This document shows positions 52,753 to 63,349 of a stretch of 64,000 bases of DNA, in pieces; the stretch's first letter is position 1; the number at the start of each line of letters is the position of its first letter. The notes below the pieces were generated by a model. It made no database searches and was not told where the DNA came from. It saw only the letters and a list, made by a program, of their open reading frames with translations. Source of the stretch: Pleurostoma richardsiae (lineage: Eukaryota > Ascomycota > Sordariomycetes > Calosphaeriales > Pleurostomataceae); assembly GCA_030052745.1 (NCBI GenBank), contig JANBVO010000028.1:62001-126000 (forward strand), in the 5' to 3' direction. Made by a program: the position numbers and the translations under genes.

Positions 52753-55260
52753 TCAGCTGAAGTGGTCTCCCTCCCCGAGCTTGTCATTGATCCCGAGGCG
52801 AACCAGCCTCCTATACCTCTCGGTCTTCATCCGCTTCTCCCTCTCCAGCCGCATCTTCTTCTTCCTGTCGTAGACCGCCCTGACCGTCGCCCTGATCTGC
52901 TCCTTCCCCTCGTCAAAGTTGGCCCGCGCGAGCGAGACGACCTTCTCGATCTGCTCGGGGGTGTACACGAAGTTCCACGTGCTCATGTACTCGCTCGTCA
53001 CGGGATCGACGCCCTTGACCTTGTCGTTGGAGAGAAAAGGAAGGTAGACGAGAGCGATGCCTGCGTCGGGCTCCATCAGCCTCCAGGTAGTGGTATCGTC
53101 GAGCGCCTTCGTCGGCGGCGGCGGCGGCTCGGTCGATCTCTCCTGCGTCGTGCCCACCCACACTGTGCAATAGCCAAGCTCGCCTGCTTCTTCGTCGCCC
53201 CTGACAAACTTTTCCTTACCGCCTGCCCCATCCGCCGTTGTGCCACTCTCGAAGCGCCGGACAGCTTGATCGACCTTGGCTTCGGTGAGTTTCTCCTGCG
53301 CGTCCGCTGCACTCTCAGCATGCGCCTCCTCGAGTTGAGCAGCAACTTCCGTCGGGGTTTGCGTAGCCTTGGGCCAGCCAACCCCTACTGGCCATCCTTT
53401 GACGCCCCGCTGGCGGGCATAGCCGTCGGCCACAGACAGCCAATTGTCGTTCCTCACATCGGCAGAGGCATCAAAGGCGATGATGACATCGACGTTGCGG
53501 CCGGGCCGAAGCAGAGGGTAAATAGGGAGATTGTTCGACATGCCGGCATCCATGAGTTGAATGTTTTCATTCTTGTATATCCCTGTCGGCGTCGTCCTCG
53601 GCAGTTTACCGTACATCTTGTAGACGAAGTTCGGCATGGTCGCAGGATCAATTGGATGCACTTTGCTCAAATCCTCATTGTGTTGAGAGATCATATCGTC
53701 AAGTGAACCCAACCCAGAAAGGCTCCGCATCATGGGCTGGACCTCCTTGTAATAGTGGCTGAGTGTTGCGCAGAAAGCGCTCCCAAAGATGCCCATGAGG
53801 AGCGGCATTCTAATTTCGGGCAGGTGGAAGCCATGCTCGGCAGGGACATCAGATCCATCCTCGAACCTTCTCCCCATGGCCCAGGTGGGGATGCCCGCCG
53901 CGAACTCCTCACAGAACATCTCGTACGGGGTTATCTCAAACCACTGAAACCATGATTCTCTCTTGGCCAGTTCCTTCGCATCTTCTCCCGGCTTAGACTC
54001 GTTAATGTCGAGATCTGGGATCTCGTGTCTGACAGCGGTGTAGATAGGTAAGGGGTTCTGGCCGTACTTGACGTAGGACTGCTGGTTTGACAACTTGAAG
54101 TCTCGGTCATTGACCCCGAGCTCTCCTTTGGGAACAAGAAGTCTGGCAGCCAGAAGGATTCCGTACACGTCAACAAGTCCCAAGTCGGCTTTTGGGTTGC
54201 CCTTGAGCTTCTCGACCATACCGCTGAGCAGGTACTTGTTTGTAGGGGCTGAGACGAGGGAGGAGAACGCAACAGGCGGGTAGGCAATGTGAACGCCTAA
54301 CCTTGCCTTCAGGTGGTCCAACACCTTGGAGAAACTATTGCCTGCGATCGAAGAGTTATACAGTGCCAGTAGCCAGCAAGAGCCGCTGACTCCCGCCGTG
54401 TACGTGACACAATCGAAAAGACCTTCCTCCGCTGCTACGAGTAACGACCCTGTACCCGCCACTAGGGCGCGCAGTCCTCCGCCGGAGCCGCACATAGCGA
54501 TGACAGGAACATCTTCCTCGTTGACATCGCTCTCCTTCAGGCCGAGGTACCTCGCTAGGGCAACAGTGGCAACCTTCTTCCTGCGAGCTAGGAACTGCTT
54601 CTCCTCGTCGCATAGGTCGTTCGAAACGCGAACTCTTGCTGAGTAGCGTATCTCCGGATTAACCAGGGGATCGTGTGCTTCCTGCCAGATCTCATCCGCA
54701 AGGGAGCCCGGGGCCATGGACAGCTCGCGCTGCAGTTTCCGCAGGTATCCAGGGATGAGCTTGGACCACTCCGGGACGATGTAATCGACAACCTTGTCCG
54801 AGAGCTGGCTCCACTCGACGTCGCTGATGATGGAGATCTTCTCGAATCCCTTTGCGAAGTTGAACCACGCGGTGTCCGCGCCCGCATCCCCTTCACTATT
54901 GCTGTCAGACGGCACATCTTGTCTTGCTTTCGACGCTCTCGCCGCCTTCTCCCTTCTGCTCTGGCTGAGCTGGGAAAGTGCATCGGAGGGATAGAGCGCG
55001 TAGACAAGTAAGGCCCCTGCTATGATGACAGTAGTGACCGTGGCGGAGGGTTTCTGCTTTTTCTGCTGCCGAACTGAGAAGAAGTCACGGCGCAGCGGCG
55101 GTCCAAACCGAGGCGCATGTTGTGAGGCTCCGATCGCTTGCAAGCGCGGTCTGCTGGTCGACGTAACGCTATGTCTTTGGCCCCGTTTGCCGGCAACCCT
55201 CGCAGCGCGGGAGCCGCTCTTGATGTGGCTCAATGGCAGGGGTCTTGGGAGTCGCCGCAT
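52753..55260 (-). CDS. Cytosolic phospholipase A2-like (PLA2c domain) lipase, mitochondrial/membrane-anchored
   Basis: Fungal homologue of mammalian cPLA2 (plaA type), expected to release fatty acids from phospholipids with a Ser/Asp dyad. Single exon, 835 aa. Residues 1-65 are Arg/Ser-rich and nearly free of acidic residues, like a mitochondrial presequence; about 73-90 (ATVTTVIIAGALLVYALY) is one transmembrane helix. The catalytic domain shows the oxyanion glycines CGSGGGLRAL (257-266), the nucleophile elbow GVSGSCW (290-296, Ser293) and the Asp571 in MDAGMSNNLPIYPLL. FEDGSDVPAEHGFHLPE and TPYEMFCEEFAAGIPTW match the family core. The last 180 residues are charged, with a Pro run (EPPPPPTK) and a basic helix RKKKMRLEREKRMKTERYRR. 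No C2 domain is present, as is usual in fungi. Start at 55260 is the first ATG. Inner or outer membrane placement is inference. Confidence 0.88.
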   Translation of the reverse strand: MRRLPRPLPLSHIKSGSRAARVAGKRGQRHSVTSTSRPRLQAIGASQHAPRFGPPLRRDFFSVRQQKKQKPSATVTTVIIAGALLVYALYPSDALSQLSQSRREKAARASKARQDVPSDSNSEGDAGADTAWFNFAKGFEKISIISDVEWSQLSDKVVDYIVPEWSKLIPGYLRKLQRELSMAPGSLADEIWQEAHDPLVNPEIRYSARVRVSNDLCDEEKQFLARRKKVATVALARYLGLKESDVNEEDVPVIAMCGSGGGLRALVAGTGSLLVAAEEGLFDCVTYTAGVSGSCWLLALYNSSIAGNSFSKVLDHLKARLGVHIAYPPVAFSSLVSAPTNKYLLSGMVEKLKGNPKADLGLVDVYGILLAARLLVPKGELGVNDRDFKLSNQQSYVKYGQNPLPIYTAVRHEIPDLDINESKPGEDAKELAKRESWFQWFEITPYEMFCEEFAAGIPTWAMGRRFEDGSDVPAEHGFHLPEIRMPLLMGIFGSAFCATLSHYYKEVQPMMRSLSGLGSLDDMISQHNEDLSKVHPIDPATMPNFVYKMYGKLPRTTPTGIYKNENIQLMDAGMSNNLPIYPLLRPGRNVDVIIAFDASADVRNDNWLSVADGYARQRGVKGWPVGVGWPKATQTPTEVAAQLEEAHAESAADAQEKLTEAKVDQAVRRFESGTTADGAGGKEKFVRGDEEAGELGYCTVWVGTTQERSTEPPPPPTKALDDTTTWRLMEPDAGIALVYLPFLSNDKVKGVDPVTSEYMSTWNFVYTPEQIEKVVSLARANFDEGKEQIRATVRAVYDRKKKMRLEREKRMKTERYRRLVRLGINDKLGEGDHFS

Positions 55261-56100
55261 GCTGACTGCGCCGTGGACGCGATGGGACCACCCATGCGAA
55301 TAAGACGTTGAGAATTGCTGTCTCCAAGCTTAGTGCCGATCGCCGTTATAGATCCATCCTGTCGGGTAATCGACGATTAGGAATTGCTACAGTGAAGGAA
55401 CTATACGGCGAGAATCACAGGTAGAGCTTTGGGTTCGTACTAAGCGTGGTCGCCTTCGACAAGGCAATATTCCTTGTTGATGAGTGAGCCTTGGCAGTCG
55501 CCCGAGACATCGAACGATGACGAAAACGAATCGCATTTGTTGGGCATGTTAAACGAGTACCTCAGAAGTGCCGAGGCCGCCTAGTTGAGAAGCAATCCGC
55601 GAGGTACCTTCTAGCGTGCCGATTGGCTCCCCTCCTTATCTTATCAACAATGGTACCACATCAATATTATACGACCTGCCGGTGACAGCCACATACCAAA
55701 AGCAGTTTACGCATCGGCCGCTCAGGGCCATCAACCCAGCTTCTCACATAAGCCGGCGGCCAGGGGCGGATGAACAGAATGGTTGTCAGATTAGCTTGAT
55801 TATGCGCATGAGGTATAGCTTGGTTCTGGGCATTCTCTCATTGGCAAGCCGGGGCCAGCCACTTGACAGGGCTGTGATGCCGGCCATAGACGCAGATAGA
55901 TATGAACATGTCCCGTTGACTCTCTTTGTTCTTCTTGCTGCTTCAATTTCGACCTTGCCTGAATGGAAAGTTAACAATTGTTTGCTTGTCTTGGGCGATC
56001 TGTTGTGTTCAGCCTAGGTTCGAGTATCTCGACCTGCACAATTCAAGCATCCTTCCCACACAAAAACCGGGAGATATAGAACGACAAGACTCTGGAAAAG
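55261..56100. promoter_or_regulatory. Divergent promoter region between phospholipase and FMO genes
   Basis: About 840 bp separating two divergent start codons. It should contain both promoters. Only short open frames; no specific motif assigned. Confidence 0.45.
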
Positions 56101-58027
56101 ATGAGCCAGACAGGGGCTCAAGTGGCCGTCATCGGCGCAGGTACAGGCACTCCGATCTTGACCACTCTACAGGGCTGATTTAAAGTAAGGTCCCGGCGGG
56201 CTCTCTGCTACAAAATACCTCAAGGAGGAGGGCTTCCGGGTCACTTGCTTTGACAGGCGATCCGACGTAGGAGGCCTATGGGCATTCTCCGAGGACCCAA
56301 GTATCACTTCTACGACGATGCGTAGGTCTCAATAGACTGGACTCGACGGAGGCCGGACAGCTGCTTAGTCTTCCAAGGAACCACCGCCCAACTCAGTAAA
56401 TTCGCGGTAAGCTGCTGCTTCATTACACTCCTTGAATGCGTCTGATGGGACACAGTCATCGTTCAGCGACTTCCCGTTTCCGAGAGGCGAGTGCATCTTC
56501 CGCGTCAAAACTTGAAGAACTCTCGTCTCACTCACGGAAGACTACCCAATGCATGTCACTGCGCCACTATGGTCCGAGTACTTCAAGTCGTATGCGAAAC
56601 ACTTCAACCTGTACGAAAACATGGTCTTTGGCGTCTGTGTAAAAGCTATAAAGAAGAGCCAGGACGGAGTCAAATGGCTCATCTCCCTCGAAGGTGAAGA
56701 GTCGCCCAGGGAGTTCGACAAGGTGATCATGGCTACGGGAACCGAAGTCGTCGCCGAGCATCCCAAAATAGAAGCGCTGGAGAGGCTTGAGGGCAAGTAT
56801 ATGCATGGGCAAGCGTATAAGGGGTAGGCATAATCCCAAATTGCTACTCGAACCATCTACTGAACGGATCTCAGCCCAGAGAGCTTCAAGGGGCAAAACG
56901 TTATCGTGGTAGGCATGGGAAATTCAGCAGCTGATGCCGCCTGCGTGAGTTGAATCCCGGAAGCGACCTACCTTAGCCCGTTCAAGGGAGGTATCTTTGA
57001 GATAAGATACTGACCAAGATAGGAACTCGTCGGCCATGCCTCACACGTATACCTGGCCCACAGGAGCGGGACGAACGTCCTTTCCAGAATGACGTCAAAA
57101 GGAATACCCATCGATGCGGTACGGACCTGGACAACAGGACGGATTCTTTATTGGATCGAGTATTATCTCCCTTCGATCTACGGCAAGATAGTTGATGGGA
57201 TCTTTCGAAAATTATCCAGGGAGGCCTGGGGCGACCCGCTGCCAGAATGGGGATTCCAACCTGCTCCGAGTGCTACGGTCAGTGCCAGGGCCTTCTGCAT
57301 CAATGACGAACTCATTCCGCTCCTACTTGAGGGGAAGATCGCGTCGGTGCCGGATGTCCACAAAGTAACGGGCCCTCGGTCAGTCGAGCTCACGAACGGG
57401 AAGGTCATCGAGGATGTTGACGCCATCATCGCCTGCACAGGATACAGGGGGAATGTGAGCATAGTCGAAGGCATCCCAGCCACCGTCACGTTCCCCAACG
57501 TGCCGGCTCAGCTTGACCTCTACATGAACATCTTCCCCGTGGACCACGCCGACACCATTGCCTTCCTGAATAGGGCCATCATCAGCGAGAATGCAGGCAC
57601 GGTGCGAGAGCTCATGGCCATGGCCATCGCTCAGATCTGGGCTGGGAAGTCGAAGCTTCCCCCGCGGAAGGAGATGATAGCCTGGATCGGAGCAGAGCAA
57701 CGCGACTGGGCCAAGAAGACCCTGACCTATCCCAAGCAGTTGGAATGTAAAGTCCGCGGTTGGCAATTCCAAAGGTTCCTTCATGAAGCGGCGGGTACTG
57801 GTATGTTTGAGAACCTAGGCTGGAGCTTGGATGCTTGGAAGTTCTGGTGGACAGACCGACAGCTCTACAAACTGGTGGCTCACGGAGTATACAACAACCA
57901 CTACTTTGCGCTATTTGAGACTGGGAAGAGGAAGGCTTGGCCTGGCGCCCGCGATGCTATCATCGAAACGAACATTGAGTTTGCTCAGGTGCGCGACAAG
58001 AACTCGAAGGTTGCCAAAGCGGCTTAG
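56101..58027 (+). CDS. Flavin-containing monooxygenase (FMO-like)
   Basis: FAD/NADPH-dependent oxygenase; substrate unknown. Seven exons: 56101-56140, 56190-56321, 56369-56406, 56456-56486, 56541-56823, 56875-56944 and 57023-58027, giving 532 aa. Introns are 47-78 nt; five are GT-AG, and the fourth (56487-56540) starts with GC. Motifs: FAD-binding VAVIGAGPGGLSATKYL (residues 8-24), GGLW, FSDFPFPRDYPMH, a FMO-like LEGKYMHGQAYKG, NADPH-binding VVGMGNSAADAA (from 186), and IACTGYRG (the ATGY-type motif). The C-terminal third is helical and ends in KNSKVAKAA. Without removing the GC-AG intron an in-frame TGA interrupts the protein; with it the join reads FPFPRDYPM, as the family does. It lies next to a transporter and a Zn2Cys6 regulator, suggesting a role in metabolising or detoxifying a small molecule. 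Confidence 0.86.
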
Positions 58028-58946
58028 GAGCCTGGTCTCCGTACACGTAGCCTGGCATACATAGCTTCGTAGAACATACGTAGGCCCGAAACTATGAGCA
58101 TATTTGAACATGCCAACTTTAGTCCTGCGTGCAATTATGTCTGAAGGGTGTCTGACCGTCTTTCACTGCTCAGAACTTGGCACTGCACGGCCGTGCCCGC
58201 AACTCGGGCGGTTGTCCGCGTGCCCGTCTCAACCGGTTTTTGCGGTAGATAAGATGCCGGCACATATAGGTAGGTACCTTCATGGTGTGGCTCGTAATGG
58301 CGGGCCTGAGCGGCACCCTCCCGGGCCGCCAGCCACTCAACGGGGGTTCCCGTCCTCCACTTGGATGGAACGCGAGGTCCCGTCCGCAGAGGACCAATAT
58401 GTGCATGCCACATTCCGGCTGGTGTGACATGTCGTCAGCATCTGAGGAGGCTGGTAGGAAGGCCATCCATTCATACGCATAGAGCTAATCACCATCTTTG
58501 TCAGATCCGAAGACGTCGGAACCGGCTCCGCGTATTTGGGCGGGGCTCCGTTTTGAAACCCGTTCCCTGCCCGTCGGCGGCCGGCCACCGGTCCGTCGCC
58601 GTTATAACAAGTGACGGGCCAGAATCCACTTTCTTGCATTGCACAGTCGAGCCATTCCTGTTTGGAGCTTCCTGCAGCCTGCAGGCACACGGGGCGTTGG
58701 CTCAGGGGAAACGTTGATCACCAATCCATTTGTGTGCTAAACCTCCTATAAGAATTGCAAATGAAAGAGACCGAGGGTGATACAAGTGAAGGGGTTGCGT
58801 GCCTGATGATGCATGACTCTGGTCTAAGAAAGCTCATAAACAGAGATTGACTCTAATATTGTGTACAAAAATAGAAGGGGGGTTTCTCTCTCTCCTGCAT
58901 TGACAACCGTCTCGTCTTCTCTTATACTTCGATCGTCACGTCGCCA
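58028..58946. other. Convergent 3' intergenic region
   Basis: About 920 bp between the FMO stop (+) and the transporter stop (-). No gene supported. Confidence 0.45.
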
Positions 58947-60536
58947 TTAAAACTTGGCAAGCAGGTGCAGTCCAGTCTGGTGGAGTCGAGCTCCAAAGAT
59001 CGAGGTTGTTCCGCCTAGCAAAAGCACCCCAGCAAAGATCTTCATGCCCAGATATGACCCATCATTATGAGATAGGATGGCTCCGGCGATAGGATTGGTT
59101 GTGAGGCCGCTGACCGAAGCGCAAAGGAAGATCAGGCCGATTCGATATCCGATTTGTTGGAAGGGCGAGACTTTCACTATAAGAGCCGCGGCGAGTGCGA
59201 CGTACGCTCCAGAGGTGAAGCCGAAGAGGGCTGCGAAGACAACGATGGCTGCATTGCTCGATGCGGGAATCCATAGTGCAAGCTCCAGGATCCCGGCCAA
59301 GTAACATACCAGGACGAAGACGTTATAGGGGCCGAGGTAGTCAGCAAACACGCCGGCACCCAGCCGACCGAAGAGGCTGTTATAACGTGAGTCACACAGA
59401 ACTCCTAGCATAAGAGAAGAGAGAGATCATAAGTACGTACCTTCCTGCATTCAGAATCGCAAGCAAGTATTGAGCAAGGCCGGGGCTCATGTGAACTTCA
59501 GTCATGGCTTGGATGACCAAGTAATCAATGGGAATGAACACTCCAAACGTCAGAAGAATGAACCCTAAGATGACTAGCACCATGTTCACTTCTCGGAACG
59601 GCTGCAACATGTCATTCTTTGACATGGGACGAGGAGCCGGAGGCACACGCGACCTGATGGTCAGGTTGGCGATGATCAGCAGAAAGAGAATCAGGAATGC
59701 TGCGATGCGCATGACCCAGCCATATCCCAGATCCGAGATCAACCTCTGCAACATGATGGGGAAGACGACTCCGCCTATGCTCCCACCGCTGGTCGTGACG
59801 CCGTACGCCGCGCCGCGTTTCTGGTTAAACCAGCCCGGAATGACACTGGTTGCTATCATCCGGTCAGTCATAGATTGACCTCTTCGATGGCTCTCGAGAT
59901 TGCAACGTACCCGGTTGGAATATGATTGCCACTCCTATGGCACTGCACACGCCTTGCGAGAGGAGAATCTGGTAATATTCGGTGGAGATCGAGGCCATCA
60001 TCAGGCCGAAAACATGAAGAATGGAGCCGACGAAGACCAGCCAACGAGGTCCAAAGTGATCATACAGGCCACCGACAACCGGACCCTGATTATCGGGCGG
60101 TCAGTGACTGCACACGTACAGAGCCTAACAAACACAAGGGCTGGAGCGATAGCACGTACCATGGCATAGATGAAAAAGATCTGCAGCGAGGGAATCCACG
60201 CAATCGTGCTGGCGGAGTACTGCCTGAGTAGGTGTCTCTCGTAATAGCTCTGAAAGGTTCCAATGCCTAGGGAAGATAATTGTCCAGGTCATGTTTATCT
60301 GGAGGGACGTCTTCCAACGTACTGTTGATCCATCCGAAGCTGCAGAACAGCACACACCACGACCCTAACACCACGGACCACGCAGCCAACCCGCCATCCG
60401 GGGCTGTATTGGTCCGGCTCGGAGCTCCGTGTCCTGCCCCATTGGAGGTGTTTTTCTCAGAATCCGTAGTCATCAGGGCATCTGGTGCCAGTTGAGGATC
60501 AAGTTCCTCGCGCGAGGGGGGTTGGTCGGTTGACAT
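58947..60536 (-). CDS. MFS transporter, monocarboxylate (MCT)-like
   Basis: Five exons (60323-60536, 60160-60266, 59911-60085, 59441-59852, 58947-59376) with introns of 56, 74, 58 and 64 nt, all starting GTACGT, give 445 aa. After a hydrophilic N-terminus of about 50 residues comes the MCT-type signature [20 protein letters not shown], then [12 protein letters not shown], a second-helix region, [15 protein letters not shown] (loop 2-3), [40 protein letters not shown]-like helix five, and in the C-terminal half [20 protein letters not shown] and [20 protein letters not shown]. Twelve membrane helices are expected in the plasma membrane. Substrates in this family include monocarboxylates, riboflavin and secondary metabolites. 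It is transcribed divergently from nothing nearby; the Zn2Cys6 gene lies upstream on the same strand. Confidence 0.9.
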
Positions 60537-60927
60537 TTTGCAGCACTTCTTGAGAACGATTAGTGAAACGCGAAAATCATGTATCATACACGCTCAGATG
60601 GTTCAGGAATTCACAGCAGCGTGAACATCATATATGTGGTGCAGCTTTTCCTTTCGGTCGTTCATGTCGCCGAGTGGGTTGTTGGTGAACGGCCGCTCCG
60701 AATCGCCGTCCCAGTTTCTTGACTGTCCTGCCCTAGATCTTGCAAGAGGTTTGACACACCAAAACCTCGGTCATCAATGTTTCCCATGAGCCCCGGGTCG
60801 GGGCAATGTATAGCTGACCGAGCGAAGGCTCGCTCTGCTGTGCTTCCTTCGTTTCATGTACAAGCCTTTTATTCCACGCGATGCCTTCTCGCATGCATGC
60901 TAGCGTGTCCTACTCCCGACCCTTCTA
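60537..60927. promoter_or_regulatory. Promoter region of the MFS gene and 3' flank of the Zn2Cys6 gene
   Basis: About 390 bp between two co-directional minus-strand genes. A CGG...CCG pair that could suit a Zn2Cys6 dimer is present (CGGCCGCTCCG near 60691-60701), but such short motifs occur by chance. Confidence 0.35.
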
Positions 60928-63036
60928 TCAGAAACCCGATGCATATCCACCCCAATCCGGAAAACAAATTGAATCGAGATCCCAGGCCATTCTGTCTCCA
61001 AATGCTGTGATGCCGGTGGATTCTCCGGTATTGTCGACGGGGGCGGCCGTTGCAGCAGGAATGGCCAAGTCGGCCACACTATCCCTATTTGACTGGGAAG
61101 AGCAACGAATGTCCAGAGCCTTGTCTCTAAGCTTGCATAACATATTCCACTTAGATCCTGGACTCGGCCAGCCGGGATTCTCGATCAAGCTGAATGACTT
61201 ATTCACAATGTCCCAGGCTCGATCTGCGCTCGCCACTTCGGGTCGAACACAAAGATGCCAGAGGGTGTAGGTGAGGAGATGATACTGGATGAATGTGGAA
61301 AAGAGCCACTGGAAGTTACTCAGCATCTCGTCAGTCTTCAACTCGATGCCGGTCTCAATAGCGTTGCAAGCTAGCGTGAGTGTCTTTTCTGTCGCTCGAG
61401 CGGCCGACTCCTCCGCACTGAGGCCTCGGCGGTGTTGCTGGTGGACAAAGACTTCAAGTTTGCCGATCGTGGCACGACCCAAGAGCAGGGCTGCCTTCTG
61501 AATGGGGATGTTAGGATCACAATACTGGAGATATTGTCTTTCCATGCGTTCCTTGGTAGATTCCAGGAGCTGCTCTAAGTCCGTCATTTTGTCTCTTCCG
61601 TCAAGTATGGCCACTGCAGTTCGAGAAATTTGCTGCATGCTTTGGTTCATCTCGACCGTGACCAGGAACATCGTCATTTCCGTCCATCGTGATTTCGTAG
61701 AGGGGACTGATTCCAAGTCGGGACACAAGTCTCGATCATCTACATTCAGAGGCAGCTTTGTATCACAAAAGCCGTCGAATCCACCGGTTGATAGGCCATG
61801 GTCTTCTGCAACCCTAGCATCAAAGCCTCTGATCTGCCACCACAGTCTTCGGCGAATCTCACAGTCCAGGGGAGAGAGCTGAAAGTTCTTTCCGTCACGA
61901 TGCAGTCCGATGAACTGAGCCGCTCGGATGAGCAGACCGTTCAACGTCCAGCCGGACTGGCCTCCGTTATGATTCCGACGGGACAACTACACTCATGGTC
62001 AGGAGTCACAATCGGCGAAAACCATTGAGTTAAGGGGTGGTGTATTCACCAGGTAAATTGACATCGCTTGCAGGGAGGTAATCGTGGGGGAGTCCAAGAA
62101 TGAAGCCATATGCAGCGACACTTCTAGCCCTCGCTGGTATTCGCAGAGCGCAGACTCCCGATCCAGACCGAGAATGATACGGGTGTCTTGTGCGCGAAGA
62201 CTCGTCACTGCTGCAAAGTAAATGGAGAAGAGAAGTGCACTCAAGTCTGGCGGCACCTGCTTTTGATTGTTGATGGCTGCGAAGATGACAGGCTGTACGG
62301 TAGGAATGTGAAGCAACTTCAGTAAGCAGTCCACATTATTCACGTATACCTGCCACAATTGCGTAGCTTGCCCACGAGACGGGTAAAGACAGGATGTGTC
62401 GGTGGACAGCTGAGGATGGGAGAGAAGCCCATCGAACCCAAACGCCGAAAATGGTCTAGCAAGAGTGTTCGCGCTTTCTGGAGATGCGATAGCAGACCGA
62501 AGTTCGCTTTCCTGCTCCCGATGGTAAGTTTCCCTCGGCAGGGGATGAATTGAAGATGTACTGACCTTCTCCAAGACCCCTGAGAACAATACCTCATTGA
62601 TGTATCGTGTAGAAGCACCTTCCTTTACCAGAAACCCCTCGGGGTGTTTTGACGACACACGACCATCAGCGAGAGCCTCCTGTGCACTGAGAATCGCTCC
62701 AGGAGGCAAGGATGAAGAGGGAGACCGGCTAGGTTCAAGGACATGCGCAGCTCCTGTAGAGGAGTAATTTTGGCTTATCTCGGCCATGGGTCGCTCTAGA
62801 ACCTCCAGCCGAGGGACGACCTTGGCAGTACCCATTCTTTGTGACCGGCGCTTGGTCCGCTCGGGGCCGGGATAACGGCACGAGGCTTTGGCCCGGAGAC
62901 ATGTCGAACAAGGCAGAGCCTTGTTGCAGCGCACCTTGCGCTCATGGCACCGCAGACATGATCGCTCCACGTCATAACGTCTCAGCACGGTTGAAGGGCG
63001 TTCTTCATCCGGCTGCTCTGGCGAATGCTCCATCAT
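60928..63036 (-). CDS. Zn2Cys6 (GAL4-type) transcription factor
   Basis: Exons 62050-63036 and 60928-61986, with a 63-nt intron (GTGAAT...TGTAG), give 681 aa. The zinc cluster lies at about residues 27-53: CLRCHERKVRCNKALPCSTC followed by LRAKASC, spacing C-x2-C-x6-C-x5-C-x2-C-x6-C. A short basic linker follows (PERTKRRSQRMG). The middle carries the fungal-specific regulator domain: LSALLFSIYFAAVTSLRAQD, then SGWTLNGLLIRAAQFIGLHR, and CEIRRRLWWQIRGFDARVAE. The end is an acidic, Trp-containing segment (MAWDLDSICFPDWGGYASGF) that could be an activation region. The reading frame continues upstream of the first ATG only through TTG codons, so the start is 63036 or 63033. Likely pathway-specific regulator of the neighbouring MFS and FMO genes, by position only. 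Confidence 0.9.
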
Positions 63037-63179
63037 CAACAACGGGTCCTCTTCATCCCAGCAAGATGTCCAGGTTGAAACGGCCTTTCAGCGAATAGAA
63101 TCATCTGTCTAAACTCCAGCTTAGTTGGATAATATCGAGGCAGGCGAAGGTGAAGTTCCCAGCCATGAATGCGAGTCTC

Positions 63180-63203
63180 GGGCGTTCGGGCGTTCGGGCG
63201 TTC
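63180..63203. repeat. 8-bp tandem repeat, three perfect copies
   Basis: GGGCGTTC repeated three times, about 145 bp upstream of the start codon of the Zn2Cys6 regulator. Confidence 0.85.
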
Positions 63204-63331
63204 ACCGTTAATACGCATCGAACGGCCACCTCACGTGACTAGATGAGAGCTGCCACTTCTCACCTACCGGCTGTTCGTGAAACCCGGCGAGACGGTGCCC
63301 TACAGGCTACTGGTAAGGATCTATAAGACAA

Positions 63332-63349
63332 CCGGCTCCGGCTCCGGCT
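63332..63349. repeat. 6-bp tandem repeat, three perfect copies
   Basis: CCGGCT repeated three times, upstream of the Zn2Cys6 regulator gene. Confidence 0.8.

Noticed and set aside
52726-53706. 326-codon open frame on the plus strand opposite the phospholipase gene
   Set aside because: Shadow of the cPLA2-like coding region on the other strand.
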